Assembly (NCBI GenBank): GCA_964480365.1
Contig: CAYZPM010000003.1
Coordinates: 1-64,000, forward strand
Source of the DNA: CAIQPV01 sp964480365
GTDB taxonomy: Bacteria; Pseudomonadota; Gammaproteobacteria; Burkholderiales; Gallionellaceae
Direction: 5' to 3'
DNA: 64,000 bases
Position 1 is the stretch's first letter; each line of letters opens with the position of its first letter. This document shows, in pieces, positions 25,699 through 35,859 of the stretch. A program made the position numbers and the translations under genes. Under the pieces are notes generated by a model that searched no databases, was not told where the DNA came from, and worked only from the letters and a program-made list of their open reading frames with translations.

Positions 25699-27446
25699 AT
25701 TTGCGCATACGCTCCTTGCTGCGCCAGCAACTCGCGGTGCGTACCGCGCTCGACGATGCGCCCTTTATCCATCACCAATATCTGCTGAGCGTCCACTATG
25801 GTGGAGAGACGGTGTGCGATAACCAGCGTAGTGCGGTTGCGCGCAACATTGCGCAACTCATCCTGTATCGCCTTCTCCGATTTTGAATCCAGCGCCGAGG
25901 TCGCCTCGTCGAAAATCAGGATAGCTGGATTCTTCAGGATGGCGCGCGCAATCGCCACGCGCTGTTTCTCGCCGCCAGACAGCTTCAGCCCGCGTTCACC
26001 AACCATAGTGTTATAGCCCTGCGGCAGCGATTCAATGAAAGTATGGATATGCGCCGAACGCGCCGCCTGCAACACCTCCTCGCGCGTGGCATCGGGACGC
26101 CCGTAAGCGATGTTGTAATAGATATCGTCATTGAACAGCACGGTGTCCTGCGGCACGATACCGATGGCCGCGCGCAAGCTGGCTTGCGTCACCTTCCGAA
26201 TATCCTGCCCGTCGACAAGAATGCCCCCCGAACTCACATCGTAGAAACGGAACAGTAGGCGTGACAACGTGGATTTGCCCGCACCGCTCGCCCCCACCAC
26301 GGCAACGGTGTGCCCGGCGGGAATATCGAAACCGACATCGAACAATATTTTCCGATCCGGCTCATAGGAAAAATCCACCTGATCGAAACGCACTGCTGCC
26401 CGCTCCACTTTCAGCGTCACCGCATCCGGCGCATCTTCGATTTCGCGATGTTCGCCGAGCAGACGGAACATTTTTTCCATGTCTGCCAACGAATGCTTGA
26501 TCTCGCGGTAGACAAAACCGAGAAAATGCAGCGGCATGTAAAGTTGCAACATGAACACGTTGACCAGCACCAGATCACCCAGCGTCATCGTACCCTTGAC
26601 AACCCCGTCCGCCGCCAGTAGCATCAGCGCGGTGACACCGATGGCGATGATCACGCTTTGCCCGGAGTTCAGCGCCGCCAGCGAGGTTTGGTTTTGCACC
26701 GCCGCCGTCTCCCACGAACCCAAATGCTCGTCGTAACGCCGCGCCTCATAACCCTCATTGCCGAAATACTTCACCGTCTCGTAGTTGAGCAGGCTGTCGA
26801 TCGCGCGCGTATTGGCCTTGGAATCCATGTCGTTCATGGTGCGGCGAAACACCATGCGCCACTCGGTGATAAGTAGGGTGAATATGATGTACACCACCAA
26901 CGTGGCGAAGGTGATAACGGCAAACCACGGGTTGTATTTGCTGAACAGGATAGCGGCAACCAAGCCAATTTCCAACAACGTGGGCAGGATGTTAAACAGC
27001 ATGAAATTGAGCAAAAAACTGATCCCCTTGGTACCGCGCTCGATATCTCGCGACACCCCACCGGTCTGCCGCTCCAGATGAAAGCGCAGACTCAGGTTGT
27101 GCAGATGGACAAACAGCTTGAGCGCAACGCGCCGAATAGCACGTTGCGTGACCTTGGCGAACACCGCGTCGCGCAGTTCGCCAAATAAGGTGCTGAACAG
27201 GCGCAACAAGCCATAACCGACCACAAGAAATACCGGTACGAATAACATTGCCTTGGGCTTATTCATCGCATCCACGATTTCCTTGAGCACCAGCGGCACC
27301 GCCACATTCGCCAACTTGGCCAGCACCAACAATACCATCGCCAGCACTACCCTGCCCTTGAACTCTAGTAGATAGGGCAATAGGGTGCGGATAGTGTTCC
27401 ACTCGTCGTGCGAAGCGGAGTCTGACGGAGTGAAATGGGGGCGCAT
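25647..27446 (-). CDS. ABC exporter, Atm1/heavy-metal type (fused permease-ATPase)
   Basis: Half-transporter of 599 residues, expected to work as a homodimer in the inner membrane. Six membrane segments occupy about residues 25-330. The ATPase domain has Walker A GASGAGKST, the signature LSGGEKQRVA, Walker B ILIFDEATSALD and the switch His in AHRLS. Blocks such as YFGNEGYEARRYDE and LNSGQSVIIAIG place it with the Atm1/HMT1 group, whose members export glutathione-linked metal or sulfur species. In an iron-oxidising cell a role in metal or Fe-S homeostasis is plausible. The gene stands alone. Confidence 0.88.
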   Translation of the reverse strand: MRPHFTPSDSASHDEWNTIRTLLPYLLEFKGRVVLAMVLLVLAKLANVAVPLVLKEIVDAMNKPKAMLFVPVFLVVGYGLLRLFSTLFGELRDAVFAKVTQRAIRRVALKLFVHLHNLSLRFHLERQTGGVSRDIERGTKGISFLLNFMLFNILPTLLEIGLVAAILFSKYNPWFAVITFATLVVYIIFTLLITEWRMVFRRTMNDMDSKANTRAIDSLLNYETVKYFGNEGYEARRYDEHLGSWETAAVQNQTSLAALNSGQSVIIAIGVTALMLLAADGVVKGTMTLGDLVLVNVFMLQLYMPLHFLGFVYREIKHSLADMEKMFRLLGEHREIEDAPDAVTLKVERAAVRFDQVDFSYEPDRKILFDVGFDIPAGHTVAVVGASGAGKSTLSRLLFRFYDVSSGGILVDGQDIRKVTQASLRAAIGIVPQDTVLFNDDIYYNIAYGRPDATREEVLQAARSAHIHTFIESLPQGYNTMVGERGLKLSGGEKQRVAIARAILKNPAILIFDEATSALDSKSEKAIQDELRNVARNRTTLVIAHRLSTIVDAQQILVMDKGRIVERGTHRELLAQQGAYAQMWALQQQEEILHVKTID

Positions 27447-27594
27447 GATGATGTACTAGAAATGAATGGGTGCATTATAGCCGCGCATGAAGTTGCCGAT
27501 GTGTCACACAGAACTAACTGGCTCATACCATAGAACAAACTACTATGTGGAAATTACCGGATTTGCTTAATTCTAGGCGGGGTATATCCGATAT

Positions 27595-27819
27595 TTAACA
27601 ATCCGCCATCCCACCAAAATTCTTGCCATGTGATGAAAACCTTGATTCAGCATATACGACCGAAGGGACGGCAAAATGCAGGCACAAGAACGACGCAGCA
27701 ACAGCCGGATTCACTCTCAGCAAAGGGCTACGCGATACTGAACAGTAACGATTCGCCGCCAATGGCGCGGCCTCATGTTTGAATTCCCAGCTTTTCCCTG
27801 TATATTCCTTGCGTTCCAT
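27595..27819 (-). CDS. Possible small gene of unknown function
   Basis: A 74-codon frame (MERKEYTGKSWEFKH...) whose ATG has a good AAGGGG site 7 nt upstream (within 27826-27833), the best reason to consider it real. The second half is unremarkable and may be out of frame. No family recognised. It occupies most of the 540-base gap between the ABC exporter and the DUF4124 gene. Confidence 0.3.
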   Translation of the reverse strand: MERKEYTGKSWEFKHEAAPLAANRYCSVSRSPLLRVNPAVAASFLCLHFAVPSVVYAESRFSSHGKNFGGMADC

Positions 27820-27990
27820 GATGCACCCCTTTTATAGTATGCTTTTTTGGAATGCCTACTAAACGTGGGTAAGATCAAACACCGAAAATTATGTATTAAT
27901 GGCACCTCAATCCTTTATTCTTAATAATTAAGTTGACGCGCCTGTAATAAATCGTTAGTTTTTGCAAAACACTCATAAGGAAAATGCCAA

Positions 27991-28431
27991 ATGAAACGTT
28001 GCCTACCGATTTTTCTGTTGTTGCTGAATGTCAGCAGCGCCCACGGCGCAGTCACCAAATGGGTGGATTCCGACAACAAGGTGCACTATTCCGACGAGCA
28101 GCCTCCGGCCAACATAAAAGCGCAGACCGTGTCTACCCCATCAGCGATCAGTGGTGTGCCTGCACAAAAAACCGTTGCTGAACGTGAGGTGGAACGAAAG
28201 AAAAAACTGAAAGCCAAGGAAGAGGCCTCACAGAAAGCCGCACAGCAGCATGAGAAAGAACTTGTCAAACAAAAAAACTGTGAGGGTGCAAAGGCCAATC
28301 TGAGAACCTTTGAAAGTAACACACCACTCGCAACTTACAATGACAAAGGCGAAAGAGGCATCATGGATGCTACTGCACGCCAGCAAGGCATCGAAGATGC
28401 CAACAAGCAAATCAGCACGTACTGCAATTAG
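27991..28431 (+). CDS. DUF4124 domain-containing exported protein
   Basis: The 146-residue protein has a signal peptide (MKRCLPIFLLLLNVSSAHGA) followed at once by KWVDSDNKVHYSDEQPP, the DUF4124 signature. A charged, probably coiled-coil stretch rich in Lys, Glu and Ala fills residues 65-95; two Cys remain near 97 and the C-terminus. Family members are periplasmic proteins of unknown role, common in beta- and gammaproteobacteria. AAGGAAAATG lies upstream of the start. Confidence 0.85.
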   Translation: MKRCLPIFLLLLNVSSAHGAVTKWVDSDNKVHYSDEQPPANIKAQTVSTPSAISGVPAQKTVAEREVERKKKLKAKEEASQKAAQQHEKELVKQKNCEGAKANLRTFESNTPLATYNDKGERGIMDATARQQGIEDANKQISTYCN

Positions 28432-28455
28432 CCAAGTTTAATAATTCGCCCTCTA

Positions 28456-31400
28456 TCAGGCAGCTATCGTACTGTCATCGCGCATCCGCAATGCCTCTTC
28501 GATATCTACAGCCACGACGTGGGACACGCCGCGTTCCTGCATGGTCACGCCAACCAATTGCTGCGCCAGTTCCATGGTGAGCTTGTTATGGCTGATGAAG
28601 ATGAATTGGGTCTGAACAGCCATTTTCTTGATGAGATTGCACAGCCGTTCGGTGTTGGTATCGTCCAGCGGCGCATCCACTTCATCCAGCAGGCAGAACG
28701 GCGCGGGATTAAGCTGGAACAACGAGAATACCAACGCGATCGCCGTCAACGCCTTTTCGCCGCCCGACATCAGATGAATCGAGGCGTTCTTCTTACCTGG
28801 CGGCTGCGCCATCACCTGCACCCCGCTATCAAGAATTTCTTCACCGGTCAGCACCAGACGTGCCTCGCCGCCGCCGAACAGCACCGGGAACATTTCGGAC
28901 AGATGGCGGTTCACCTCGTTGTAAGTCGCCATCAATAAATCACGGGACTCCTTGTCGATGCGGCGGATCGCGCCTTCCAGCGTATCCAGCGCCTCGGTTA
29001 AATCTTTCGATTGCGCATCCAGGTAGGTCTTGCGCTCCTGCGCGGCCTGCAACTCCTCTAGCGCTGCCAGATTGACGGCACCCAGCGCCTCGATCCCGGC
29101 ACTCAAGCGATTCAACTCATTCTGCAGTGCAGCCGGTTTGGCATTGGCGCCTTCCAGTAATGGCAACAGCAATGCCTCATCCACGCCCTGCAATTGTTCT
29201 GCCCACTGCTCATAATGCAAACGCGCTTCCTGTTCCTTGAGCGACAACTCGCTGGCTTTCTCGCGTAGCGGGTTCAGTTTCTGTTCGCAGGACATGCGCT
29301 CCTGCTCCAGCTTGTTCAGGTTGACCGTGGCAAATTCCATCGCATTGCGTGCTTCGGCTAGCGCCTGTTCGCAGCCCACGCGCCGCTCCAGCGCATCCTG
29401 CAATTGCTGCTGGCTGCTGCCGTCTTCCATCTGCAACAGCTCTTCGCGGCTATGCGCCAAGGTCTGCTCCAACTGCGACAAAGTCAATCCAATCTGTTTC
29501 AGGTTATGTTCCAGATCGGCAATTTTCTCTGAGCAAGTCTTGGCGAAGAAGTGCGCTTCCTGTAATTCGTGCTGCGCCTTTTGTGAACGCTCGCGCTGCT
29601 CGCGCAACCGGCCATCCTGCACGATAGTCTGGTGCCGCACCTGCTCGGCATCGGCCTGATGCACACTGATTTTTTCGCGCATGATCTCCATACGCTCGGC
29701 AATTTCTTCACGCTGGCGCTGTTCACCGGCAGCCTGATCGGCCAATTCCTGCAACTCGTGGGCGATCTGCGTGGCGCGCTCATGGCTGCGCTCGTTGGCC
29801 TGAGTCAATTTCAAAACTTGCATTTGCAGCGAGTGCTGGCGCTGCTGCAATTCACTTCCTGAACTGCGTAGCGGAGCGATACGGCTTTCGATGGCATGAT
29901 AAGTTTCTTCTGCCTGCCCAGCCTGTTGCTTACCCTGCTCCAGCCCCCCTGTCTGTTCTTGCGCCTGCATTTGCAAAGACTCAATCTCGCGCTGACGTGC
30001 CAGCACGCCATGCACCTGGCTGTCCGGCGCATGGAACAGCACGCTGTGCGCACCGACCAAATGCCCTTGCGGCGTAACCAGCCATGCTCCTGCAGGCAAG
30101 CCCCCACGTTGGCTCAAGGCCTGCGCCAGCGTCTCCGTGGCATACACGCCAGACAACCAATCCGCCAGCACCGGCGCGGCACGCTCGTCTTGGCAGGTCA
30201 CGAATTTCGATAAAGGACTGAGTTCGCTGTTTTGCTGCACAGAGGTACGTGCACCATCTGCCGCAAACACCGCCAGCTTGCCCGGCGGCGCATTTTCCCA
30301 GACAGCCGCCTCGTCCAGTTTTTGCAGGGCAATCGCATTGAGGCGCTCGCGCAGCACAGCTTCTAGTGCATTTTCCCAGCCCGTCTCGATGCGGATGGCT
30401 TGCCACAGGCGCGGTAGATTATCCAACTGATGGCTGGTCAACCACTGCTGCAAATTCTTGTCGTTATCAGTCTGCTGCTGCAATTGCTTGAGCGCGGCAA
30501 GTTTCGCCTCAATCTGCGCCAGTTGCCGCTCCAGCTCCTGCGCCGCTATGCGTTGGCTGCGCCTTGCCGCATCGGCAAGCGGTAGTTGTTCCTGCAACTG
30601 CGCCAGTTGCTGCTGCTGTTCCTCGCGCTCAAATTCCAGTTCGGCAATTTGCTGCTGCGCTTCTGTTAGCGCCTCAGTATCGGGGCGCGGCAGATTATCC
30701 TGCTCCAATAACAAACGCGAACGGCGTGAATCCAGTTGCTGCATGTTGCGCTGAATATGCTCGCGTTGCGTCTCGGCCAGTTGCAACTGCTGCTGCAACA
30801 CCAGTTGATCACGTTGCACCGCGTTATAGCGTTCCTGCGCGGCGCGCGCGGCTTCTTCAGCCTGCGGCAGGTGTTGTGCTTCGGTTTCTGCATGGCTGTC
30901 GCACATTTCTACTCTGACAGCCGCTTCCTGTTGCTGATGCTGCCAGTGCGCCAGCAAAGACTGCACGCCCTGCAACTGGCCACGCTGCTGTTCCATCTGC
31001 AATTCGCCGCTGGCGAGTTGTTGGGTCAGGCGCGCGCGCTGGTCTTGCAGGTGTGCGATGTGCTGTTCCAGACGCGCGACCTCGGCGTTGCTGGCATATA
31101 GCTCACCCTGCTTGCTGTGCATCGTATCGGAAAGCTGATAATGCCCGCTGCGCGCTGTTTCCAGTTGGCTTTCCACCTCGCGCAAGCGCGCGGTTTCGGC
31201 TTCCAGTTCGTTTCTGGTTTTTTCGATCTGCTGGATATAACGCACGCGGCGCGCTTCGGCATCCTGCTTGTTCACCAGCCATAGCAAATGTTGCTTGGTA
31301 TCCCGTGCAGCCTCAAGCTCGCGGTATTGTTTTGCGACTTCTGCCTGCTCGGTAAGATGGGCGAGTTGTTTTTCCAGCTCCAGACGGATGTCGTCCACAC

Positions 31401-31977
31401 GCAGCAAATTATCGCGCGTGTCGCCAATACGCAACTCGGTTTCGCGGCGGCGGTCGCGGTATTTCGACACCCCTGCCGCTTCTTCAAGAAATATGCGCAG
31501 CTCCTCCGGCTTGGCCTCGATAATGCGCGAAATCATGCCCTGCTCTATGATGGCGTAGGCGCGCGCGCCCAGCCCCGTTCCGAGGAAAATGTCGGTGATG
31601 TCCTTGCGCCGCACATGCTGGTTGTTGATGTAATAGCTAGAATCGCCGTCGCGCTGCAACACGCGCTTGATGGAGATCTCGGCATAGCTCGACCACTGCC
31701 CGGCGGCCTTGCCCAGAGTATTGTCGAAAATCAACTCAACACTGGCGCGCGAGACCGGCTTGCGTTTGCTGGAGCCATTGAAAATCACGTCTTGCATGGA
31801 TTCGCCGCGCAACGCAGAAGCTTTGGATTCGCCCAGCACCCAGCGTAGCGCGTCAATTACATTCGACTTGCCGCAACCGTTGGGACCGACGATGCCGACG
31901 AGTTGTCCCGGCAGTGCGATATGCGTTGGATCAACGAAGGACTTGAATCCAGAGAGCTTGATGTGGGAAAGGCGCAA
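28456..31977 (-). CDS. smc: Chromosome segregation protein SMC
   Basis: ATP-driven chromosome-organising protein of 1173 residues. The N-terminal ATPase lobe has Walker A GPNGCGKSN (residues 31-39). Two long coiled coils, very rich in Gln, Glu, Ala and Leu, flank a hinge at about 510-660. The C-terminal lobe has the signature LMSGGEKALTAIAL and Walker B FCLLDEVDAPLDD. The gene is full length and divergent from queF. In many relatives smc is followed by zipA and ligA; here zipA-ligA lie 11 kb away, on the same strand but upstream. Confidence 0.96.
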   Translation of the reverse strand: MRLSHIKLSGFKSFVDPTHIALPGQLVGIVGPNGCGKSNVIDALRWVLGESKASALRGESMQDVIFNGSSKRKPVSRASVELIFDNTLGKAAGQWSSYAEISIKRVLQRDGDSSYYINNQHVRRKDITDIFLGTGLGARAYAIIEQGMISRIIEAKPEELRIFLEEAAGVSKYRDRRRETELRIGDTRDNLLRVDDIRLELEKQLAHLTEQAEVAKQYRELEAARDTKQHLLWLVNKQDAEARRVRYIQQIEKTRNELEAETARLREVESQLETARSGHYQLSDTMHSKQGELYASNAEVARLEQHIAHLQDQRARLTQQLASGELQMEQQRGQLQGVQSLLAHWQHQQQEAAVRVEMCDSHAETEAQHLPQAEEAARAAQERYNAVQRDQLVLQQQLQLAETQREHIQRNMQQLDSRRSRLLLEQDNLPRPDTEALTEAQQQIAELEFEREEQQQQLAQLQEQLPLADAARRSQRIAAQELERQLAQIEAKLAALKQLQQQTDNDKNLQQWLTSHQLDNLPRLWQAIRIETGWENALEAVLRERLNAIALQKLDEAAVWENAPPGKLAVFAADGARTSVQQNSELSPLSKFVTCQDERAAPVLADWLSGVYATETLAQALSQRGGLPAGAWLVTPQGHLVGAHSVLFHAPDSQVHGVLARQREIESLQMQAQEQTGGLEQGKQQAGQAEETYHAIESRIAPLRSSGSELQQRQHSLQMQVLKLTQANERSHERATQIAHELQELADQAAGEQRQREEIAERMEIMREKISVHQADAEQVRHQTIVQDGRLREQRERSQKAQHELQEAHFFAKTCSEKIADLEHNLKQIGLTLSQLEQTLAHSREELLQMEDGSSQQQLQDALERRVGCEQALAEARNAMEFATVNLNKLEQERMSCEQKLNPLREKASELSLKEQEARLHYEQWAEQLQGVDEALLLPLLEGANAKPAALQNELNRLSAGIEALGAVNLAALEELQAAQERKTYLDAQSKDLTEALDTLEGAIRRIDKESRDLLMATYNEVNRHLSEMFPVLFGGGEARLVLTGEEILDSGVQVMAQPPGKKNASIHLMSGGEKALTAIALVFSLFQLNPAPFCLLDEVDAPLDDTNTERLCNLIKKMAVQTQFIFISHNKLTMELAQQLVGVTMQERGVSHVVAVDIEEALRMRDDSTIAA

Positions 31978-32036
31978 TTTATATCAGGCAAACGTTATAA
32001 TCCCGCTATTCTAACCGAAGCGGAACCCGGCACAAA

Positions 32037-32456
32037 ATGACCACGCAAGCTACGAAATCTCTGGAAACTTTTCCCAACCCCAATCCCCGGCGCGATTACC
32101 ACATTCACATGGAAATCCCCGAATTCACCTGCCTGTGCCCCAAGACCGGTCAGCCGGATTTCGCCACGCTGATCCTCGACTACATTGCCGACGCGCAATG
32201 TGTCGAGCTGAAAAGCCTCAAACTGTACATGTGGTCTTTCCGCGATGAAGGGCATTTTCACGAAGACGTGACCAACCGCATTCTGGACGACCTGGTCACC
32301 GCCACCCAGCCCCGCTTCATGCGCCTCACCGCCAAATTCTACGTGCGCGGCGGCATTTTCACTAATGTCGTGGCGGAACATCGCAAGGCGGGATGGAAGC
32401 CGCAGCCGGTGGTGGATTTATCGCGATTTGAAGCGCAATCGAATACGCGAGGATAG
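32037..32456 (+). CDS. queF: NADPH-dependent 7-cyano-7-deazaguanine reductase
   Basis: Reduces preQ0 to preQ1 in queuosine tRNA-modification synthesis, a cytosolic T-fold enzyme. The 139-residue short form (like Bacillus QueF) has the catalytic Cys in FTCLCPKTGQPDFATL, the family motif ELKSLKLYMWSFRDEG and the substrate-binding FHED. It is read away from smc with about 60 bases between the starts. Confidence 0.95.
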   Translation: MTTQATKSLETFPNPNPRRDYHIHMEIPEFTCLCPKTGQPDFATLILDYIADAQCVELKSLKLYMWSFRDEGHFHEDVTNRILDDLVTATQPRFMRLTAKFYVRGGIFTNVVAEHRKAGWKPQPVVDLSRFEAQSNTRG

Positions 32457-32805
32457 ATTTGTAGGTATATCTGGACTCGTGCATGAGTTGCGGGGTAGGC
32501 TGAGATGAGCTTGCAAACCCCAGCTTTTCGAGAAATCAAAAAACTTGGGGTTCTACAATGGGTTGTATGGGGGTTTTGTAAGGCTATTGTAAGCCGATAT
32601 CTCTAATATTTAAGGCATTCACTCACAACAAATTGTTACACAGCTTAGTGAACCGGTTAGTAATCGTATCCGAGCCAGCAACCACCGGGCATGCAACGAT
32701 GGCTGCGCACGTTTGGCTACAAGCACAGATTGAGAGCAGATTCGGTTGCACTTCTGACTTGAATCTGCGAAGCTTTGAACAAACTAACAACACAAGGGAA
32801 CAACC
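32457..32805. other. Intergenic region before acs
   Basis: AACCCCA (32516-32522) and TGGGGTT (32546-32552) form a stem that could end queF transcripts. The remaining 250 bases presumably contain the acs promoter; no other feature seen. Confidence 0.4.
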
Positions 32806-34776
32806 ATGTCTACCAGTATTGAATCCGTAATGCACGAAACCCGTGTATTCCATCCTTCCCCAGCTTTTGTCCAGCAGGCCAACGTGTCCGGCATGGCAGC
32901 CTATAAGGCGATGACGGATGCGGCAGAGCGGGATTACGAAGGCTACTGGGCCAATCTGGCGCGTGAAAATATCGTGTGGCATAAACCGTTCACCAAGGTA
33001 CTGAATGATAGCAACGCGCCGTTCTTCAAGTGGTTCGAGGATGGCGAACTGAACGTTTCCTACAACTGTCTGGACAAGCACCTCCCCACGCAAGCGGAAA
33101 AAACCGCCATTATTTTTGAAGCTGACGACGGCAAGATTACTCGCGTGAATTACCGCGAGTTGCACGCTCGCGTGTGCCAGTTTGCCAATGGCCTGAAATC
33201 GCGCAACATCAAAAAAGGCGACCGCGTGCTGATCTATCTGCCGATGAGCATCGAGGCAGTGGTGGCGATGCAGGCCTGTGCGCGCATCGGAGCAATCCAT
33301 TCAGTGGTGTTCGGCGGCTTCTCATCCCAGAGCCTGAATGAGCGCATCGTGGATGCGCAAGCGTGTGCCGTGATTACCGCCGATGGCCAAATGCGCGGCG
33401 GCAAAGTGATGCCACTGAAGCACGCCGTGGACGAAGGCATCGCCATGGGCGGCTGCGAAATAGTGCTCAACGTGATCGTTTATAAGCGTGCAGGCAACGA
33501 GGTGCAGTGGAACGCAGAACGCGATTTGTGGTGGCATGATGTGATCGACGGACAAGCTTCAACTTGCGAACCGGAATGGGTGGATTCAGAGCATCCGTTG
33601 TTCATTCTGTATACCTCAGGCTCCACCGGCAAACCCAAAGGCGTGCAGCATTCCAGCGGGGGTTACCTGTTGGGCTGCATCCTGTCCATGAAGTGGGTGT
33701 TCGACTACAAACCGTCCGATATTTTCTGGTGCACCGCCGACGTGGGCTGGATTACCGGCCACAGCTACGTGACGTACGGCCCGCTGGCGATGGGTGCGAC
33801 CGAAGTGGTATACGAGGGCGTGCCCACGTATCCCGATGCCGGGCGTTTCTGGAAAATGATACAGGCGCATAAGGTCACGACCTTTTACACCGCGCCTACC
33901 GCCATCCGCTCGCTCATCAAGCTGGGCGGTGAATTACCAAAGCAATACGACCTGTCCAGCTTACGTCTGCTCGGCACGGTGGGTGAACCGATCAACCCGG
34001 AAGCCTGGATGTGGTATTACACTGTGGTCGGGCAATCGCGCTGCCCTATCACTGATACATGGTGGCAGACCGAAACCGGTTGCCATATGATTGCGCCGTT
34101 GCCCGGAGCAGTGCCGACCAAACCCGGCTCTTGCACCCTGCCCCTGCCAGGCATCATGGTTTCCATCGTCAACGAAGAGGGTGACAAGGTAGATGACCAG
34201 CACGGCGGATTTCTCGTTATTACGCGTCCGTTCCCCTCGCAAATCCGCACCATATGGGGCGCCCCGGAACGCTACCGAAAAGGTTATTTCCCGGACGAAA
34301 TGAAGGGCGCTTATCTTGCCGGCGATTCAGCGCAGCGCGACGAAGACGGTTATTTCTGGATCATGGGGCGCATCGATGATGTACTGAAAGTTTCCGGCCA
34401 TCGTTTGGGTACCATGGAAATCGAATCGACCCTGGCGGCCAATCCGCTAGTTGCAGAAGCTGCCATTGTAGGCAGGCCCCACGATATCAAAGGAGAAGCC
34501 ATCGTTGCCTTTGTGGTGCTGAAGGGCGCCCGCCCGCAAGATGCGGCAGCGGCCAAACAAATTGCGGATACCCTGCGCAATTGGATAGGCGAAATGATCG
34601 GCCCGATTGCCAAACCGGACGACATCCGCTTCGGTGACAACCTGCCCAAAACTCGTTCCGGAAAAATCATGCGCCGCCTGCTGCGCTCTATCGCAAAAGG
34701 AGATGAGATTACGCAGGACACTTCGACACTTGAAAACCCTGCCATCCTGGAACAGCTGAAGGAAGTGATACGCTAG
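32806..34776 (+). CDS. acs: Acetyl-CoA synthetase
   Basis: Activates acetate to acetyl-CoA through acetyl-AMP, in the cytosol. The AMP-binding signature YTSGSTGKPKGVQHSS is at about 267-282; DTWWQTETGCHM is the conserved adenylate block, and the C-terminal KTRSGKIMRRLLR contains the Lys that is acetylated in regulated Acs enzymes. The length of 656 residues is standard. AAGGGAACAACC precedes the ATG. A hairpin follows the stop. Confidence 0.96.
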   Translation: MSTSIESVMHETRVFHPSPAFVQQANVSGMAAYKAMTDAAERDYEGYWANLARENIVWHKPFTKVLNDSNAPFFKWFEDGELNVSYNCLDKHLPTQAEKTAIIFEADDGKITRVNYRELHARVCQFANGLKSRNIKKGDRVLIYLPMSIEAVVAMQACARIGAIHSVVFGGFSSQSLNERIVDAQACAVITADGQMRGGKVMPLKHAVDEGIAMGGCEIVLNVIVYKRAGNEVQWNAERDLWWHDVIDGQASTCEPEWVDSEHPLFILYTSGSTGKPKGVQHSSGGYLLGCILSMKWVFDYKPSDIFWCTADVGWITGHSYVTYGPLAMGATEVVYEGVPTYPDAGRFWKMIQAHKVTTFYTAPTAIRSLIKLGGELPKQYDLSSLRLLGTVGEPINPEAWMWYYTVVGQSRCPITDTWWQTETGCHMIAPLPGAVPTKPGSCTLPLPGIMVSIVNEEGDKVDDQHGGFLVITRPFPSQIRTIWGAPERYRKGYFPDEMKGAYLAGDSAQRDEDGYFWIMGRIDDVLKVSGHRLGTMEIESTLAANPLVAEAAIVGRPHDIKGEAIVAFVVLKGARPQDAAAAKQIADTLRNWIGEMIGPIAKPDDIRFGDNLPKTRSGKIMRRLLRSIAKGDEITQDTSTLENPAILEQLKEVIR

Positions 34777-34789
34777 TTGGCTGGAGTTC

Positions 34790-34823
34790 GGCTCTGACTT
34801 AGCTTTTTGGTTACGTCAGAGCC
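34790..34823 (+). terminator. Hairpin after acs
   Basis: GGCTCTGAC (34790-34798) and GTCAGAGCC (34815-34823) are exact complements. There is no long T run after it, so it may be a weak or processing terminator. Confidence 0.55.
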
Positions 34824-34884
34824 AAAATCCAATCATCCTTGAACAATTCAAAGAGATGGTTGGATAATCTCAAAGGATAAACTC

Positions 34885-35844
34885 ATGGGCGTATTCAGGC
34901 ATTTGTTCGGCCTCGATCAGAAGAAGGATATACCCGAGCTATTGACCGCCATTGAACAAGCTGTTTCCGGGGTTGAGCCGCTACTCAAGCAGACCCACAA
35001 ATACCCAGAGGCTTACCGCAAACCAGTTATAAGCGCATTGGAGTATGCCCATAGCCTAGCGCATGGCGTGCCCGGCCCGGTGGCAGTCAATCTCGATTCC
35101 TATGCCAATGATGCTTATGTTCATGCCATATTCCCATCCATGGATTTCGTCTCGGAGGCATTCCGGGCAAGCCGAGCCATTCAGGATTATCTCCAGGAAA
35201 ACCCCTCTATCGATGAAGCCTACGCCTTGATGGGTATGCGTCGCTTTGAAAAAACCATGATGGGAATGGAATTGTCCGGTCAGGTCATTCAACGGGATGT
35301 GCCTCAGAATACGGTTTATTTCACCAGTCATACTATTGTAGATCCTGCACCCAGTGAGCAGCAGGCCAGGGATCGGGTAGCTTGGGGATTTTTTAACAAT
35401 CTGGTGAGCAAGGTGGCCAAGCGGGTCGCCTTGCGCAAGCAGGAAATGCAATCACAACTGCAAGAAATGGATTTGTTGAAGGCTCGTTTGCATGCAGCCG
35501 ATGCTGAGACTCGTCCTGCCTTGGAGAAAGAATTATCCAGTATGCTGACCAGTATACAAGCCACTACCCGCTCATTGGATTTACATAACTATCTGGATGA
35601 CTTCGAAGCCGTGTTACTCAATCCAGAACAACATTTGCGACTGAATAAGTCGCCGATGATTCTGGACAGCATGGGCATCAAGCGGGATAGCGACGAGACA
35701 GCGAAGGGGGAGCCGATCATATTTAACGATCTGATTGGTTTTGACCGCCGGGACTGGACAGTGACCATGGTATATTGTCGCAATATTCAGAGTGAAACTT
35801 TCGCTGCCCGGTTGGAAACGGCGTACCGCAGGCTTTCCCTTTAA
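34885..35844 (+). CDS. Conserved hypothetical protein, 319 residues
   Basis: Not recognised by function. The protein is cytosolic, with no signal peptide or membrane segment. A long, charged, probably helical region (about 185-235, with LRKQEMQSQLQEMDLLKARL-type heptads) suggests a coiled coil in the middle, and a short conserved-looking C-terminal part (FNDLIGFDRRDWTVTMVYCR) follows. It has its own promoter-size gap on both sides, between acs and nrdJ. AAAGGATAAACTC precedes the ATG. Confidence 0.7.
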   Translation: MGVFRHLFGLDQKKDIPELLTAIEQAVSGVEPLLKQTHKYPEAYRKPVISALEYAHSLAHGVPGPVAVNLDSYANDAYVHAIFPSMDFVSEAFRASRAIQDYLQENPSIDEAYALMGMRRFEKTMMGMELSGQVIQRDVPQNTVYFTSHTIVDPAPSEQQARDRVAWGFFNNLVSKVAKRVALRKQEMQSQLQEMDLLKARLHAADAETRPALEKELSSMLTSIQATTRSLDLHNYLDDFEAVLLNPEQHLRLNKSPMILDSMGIKRDSDETAKGEPIIFNDLIGFDRRDWTVTMVYCRNIQSETFAARLETAYRRLSL

Positions 35845-35859
35845 TACTTTTAAGTTTCA

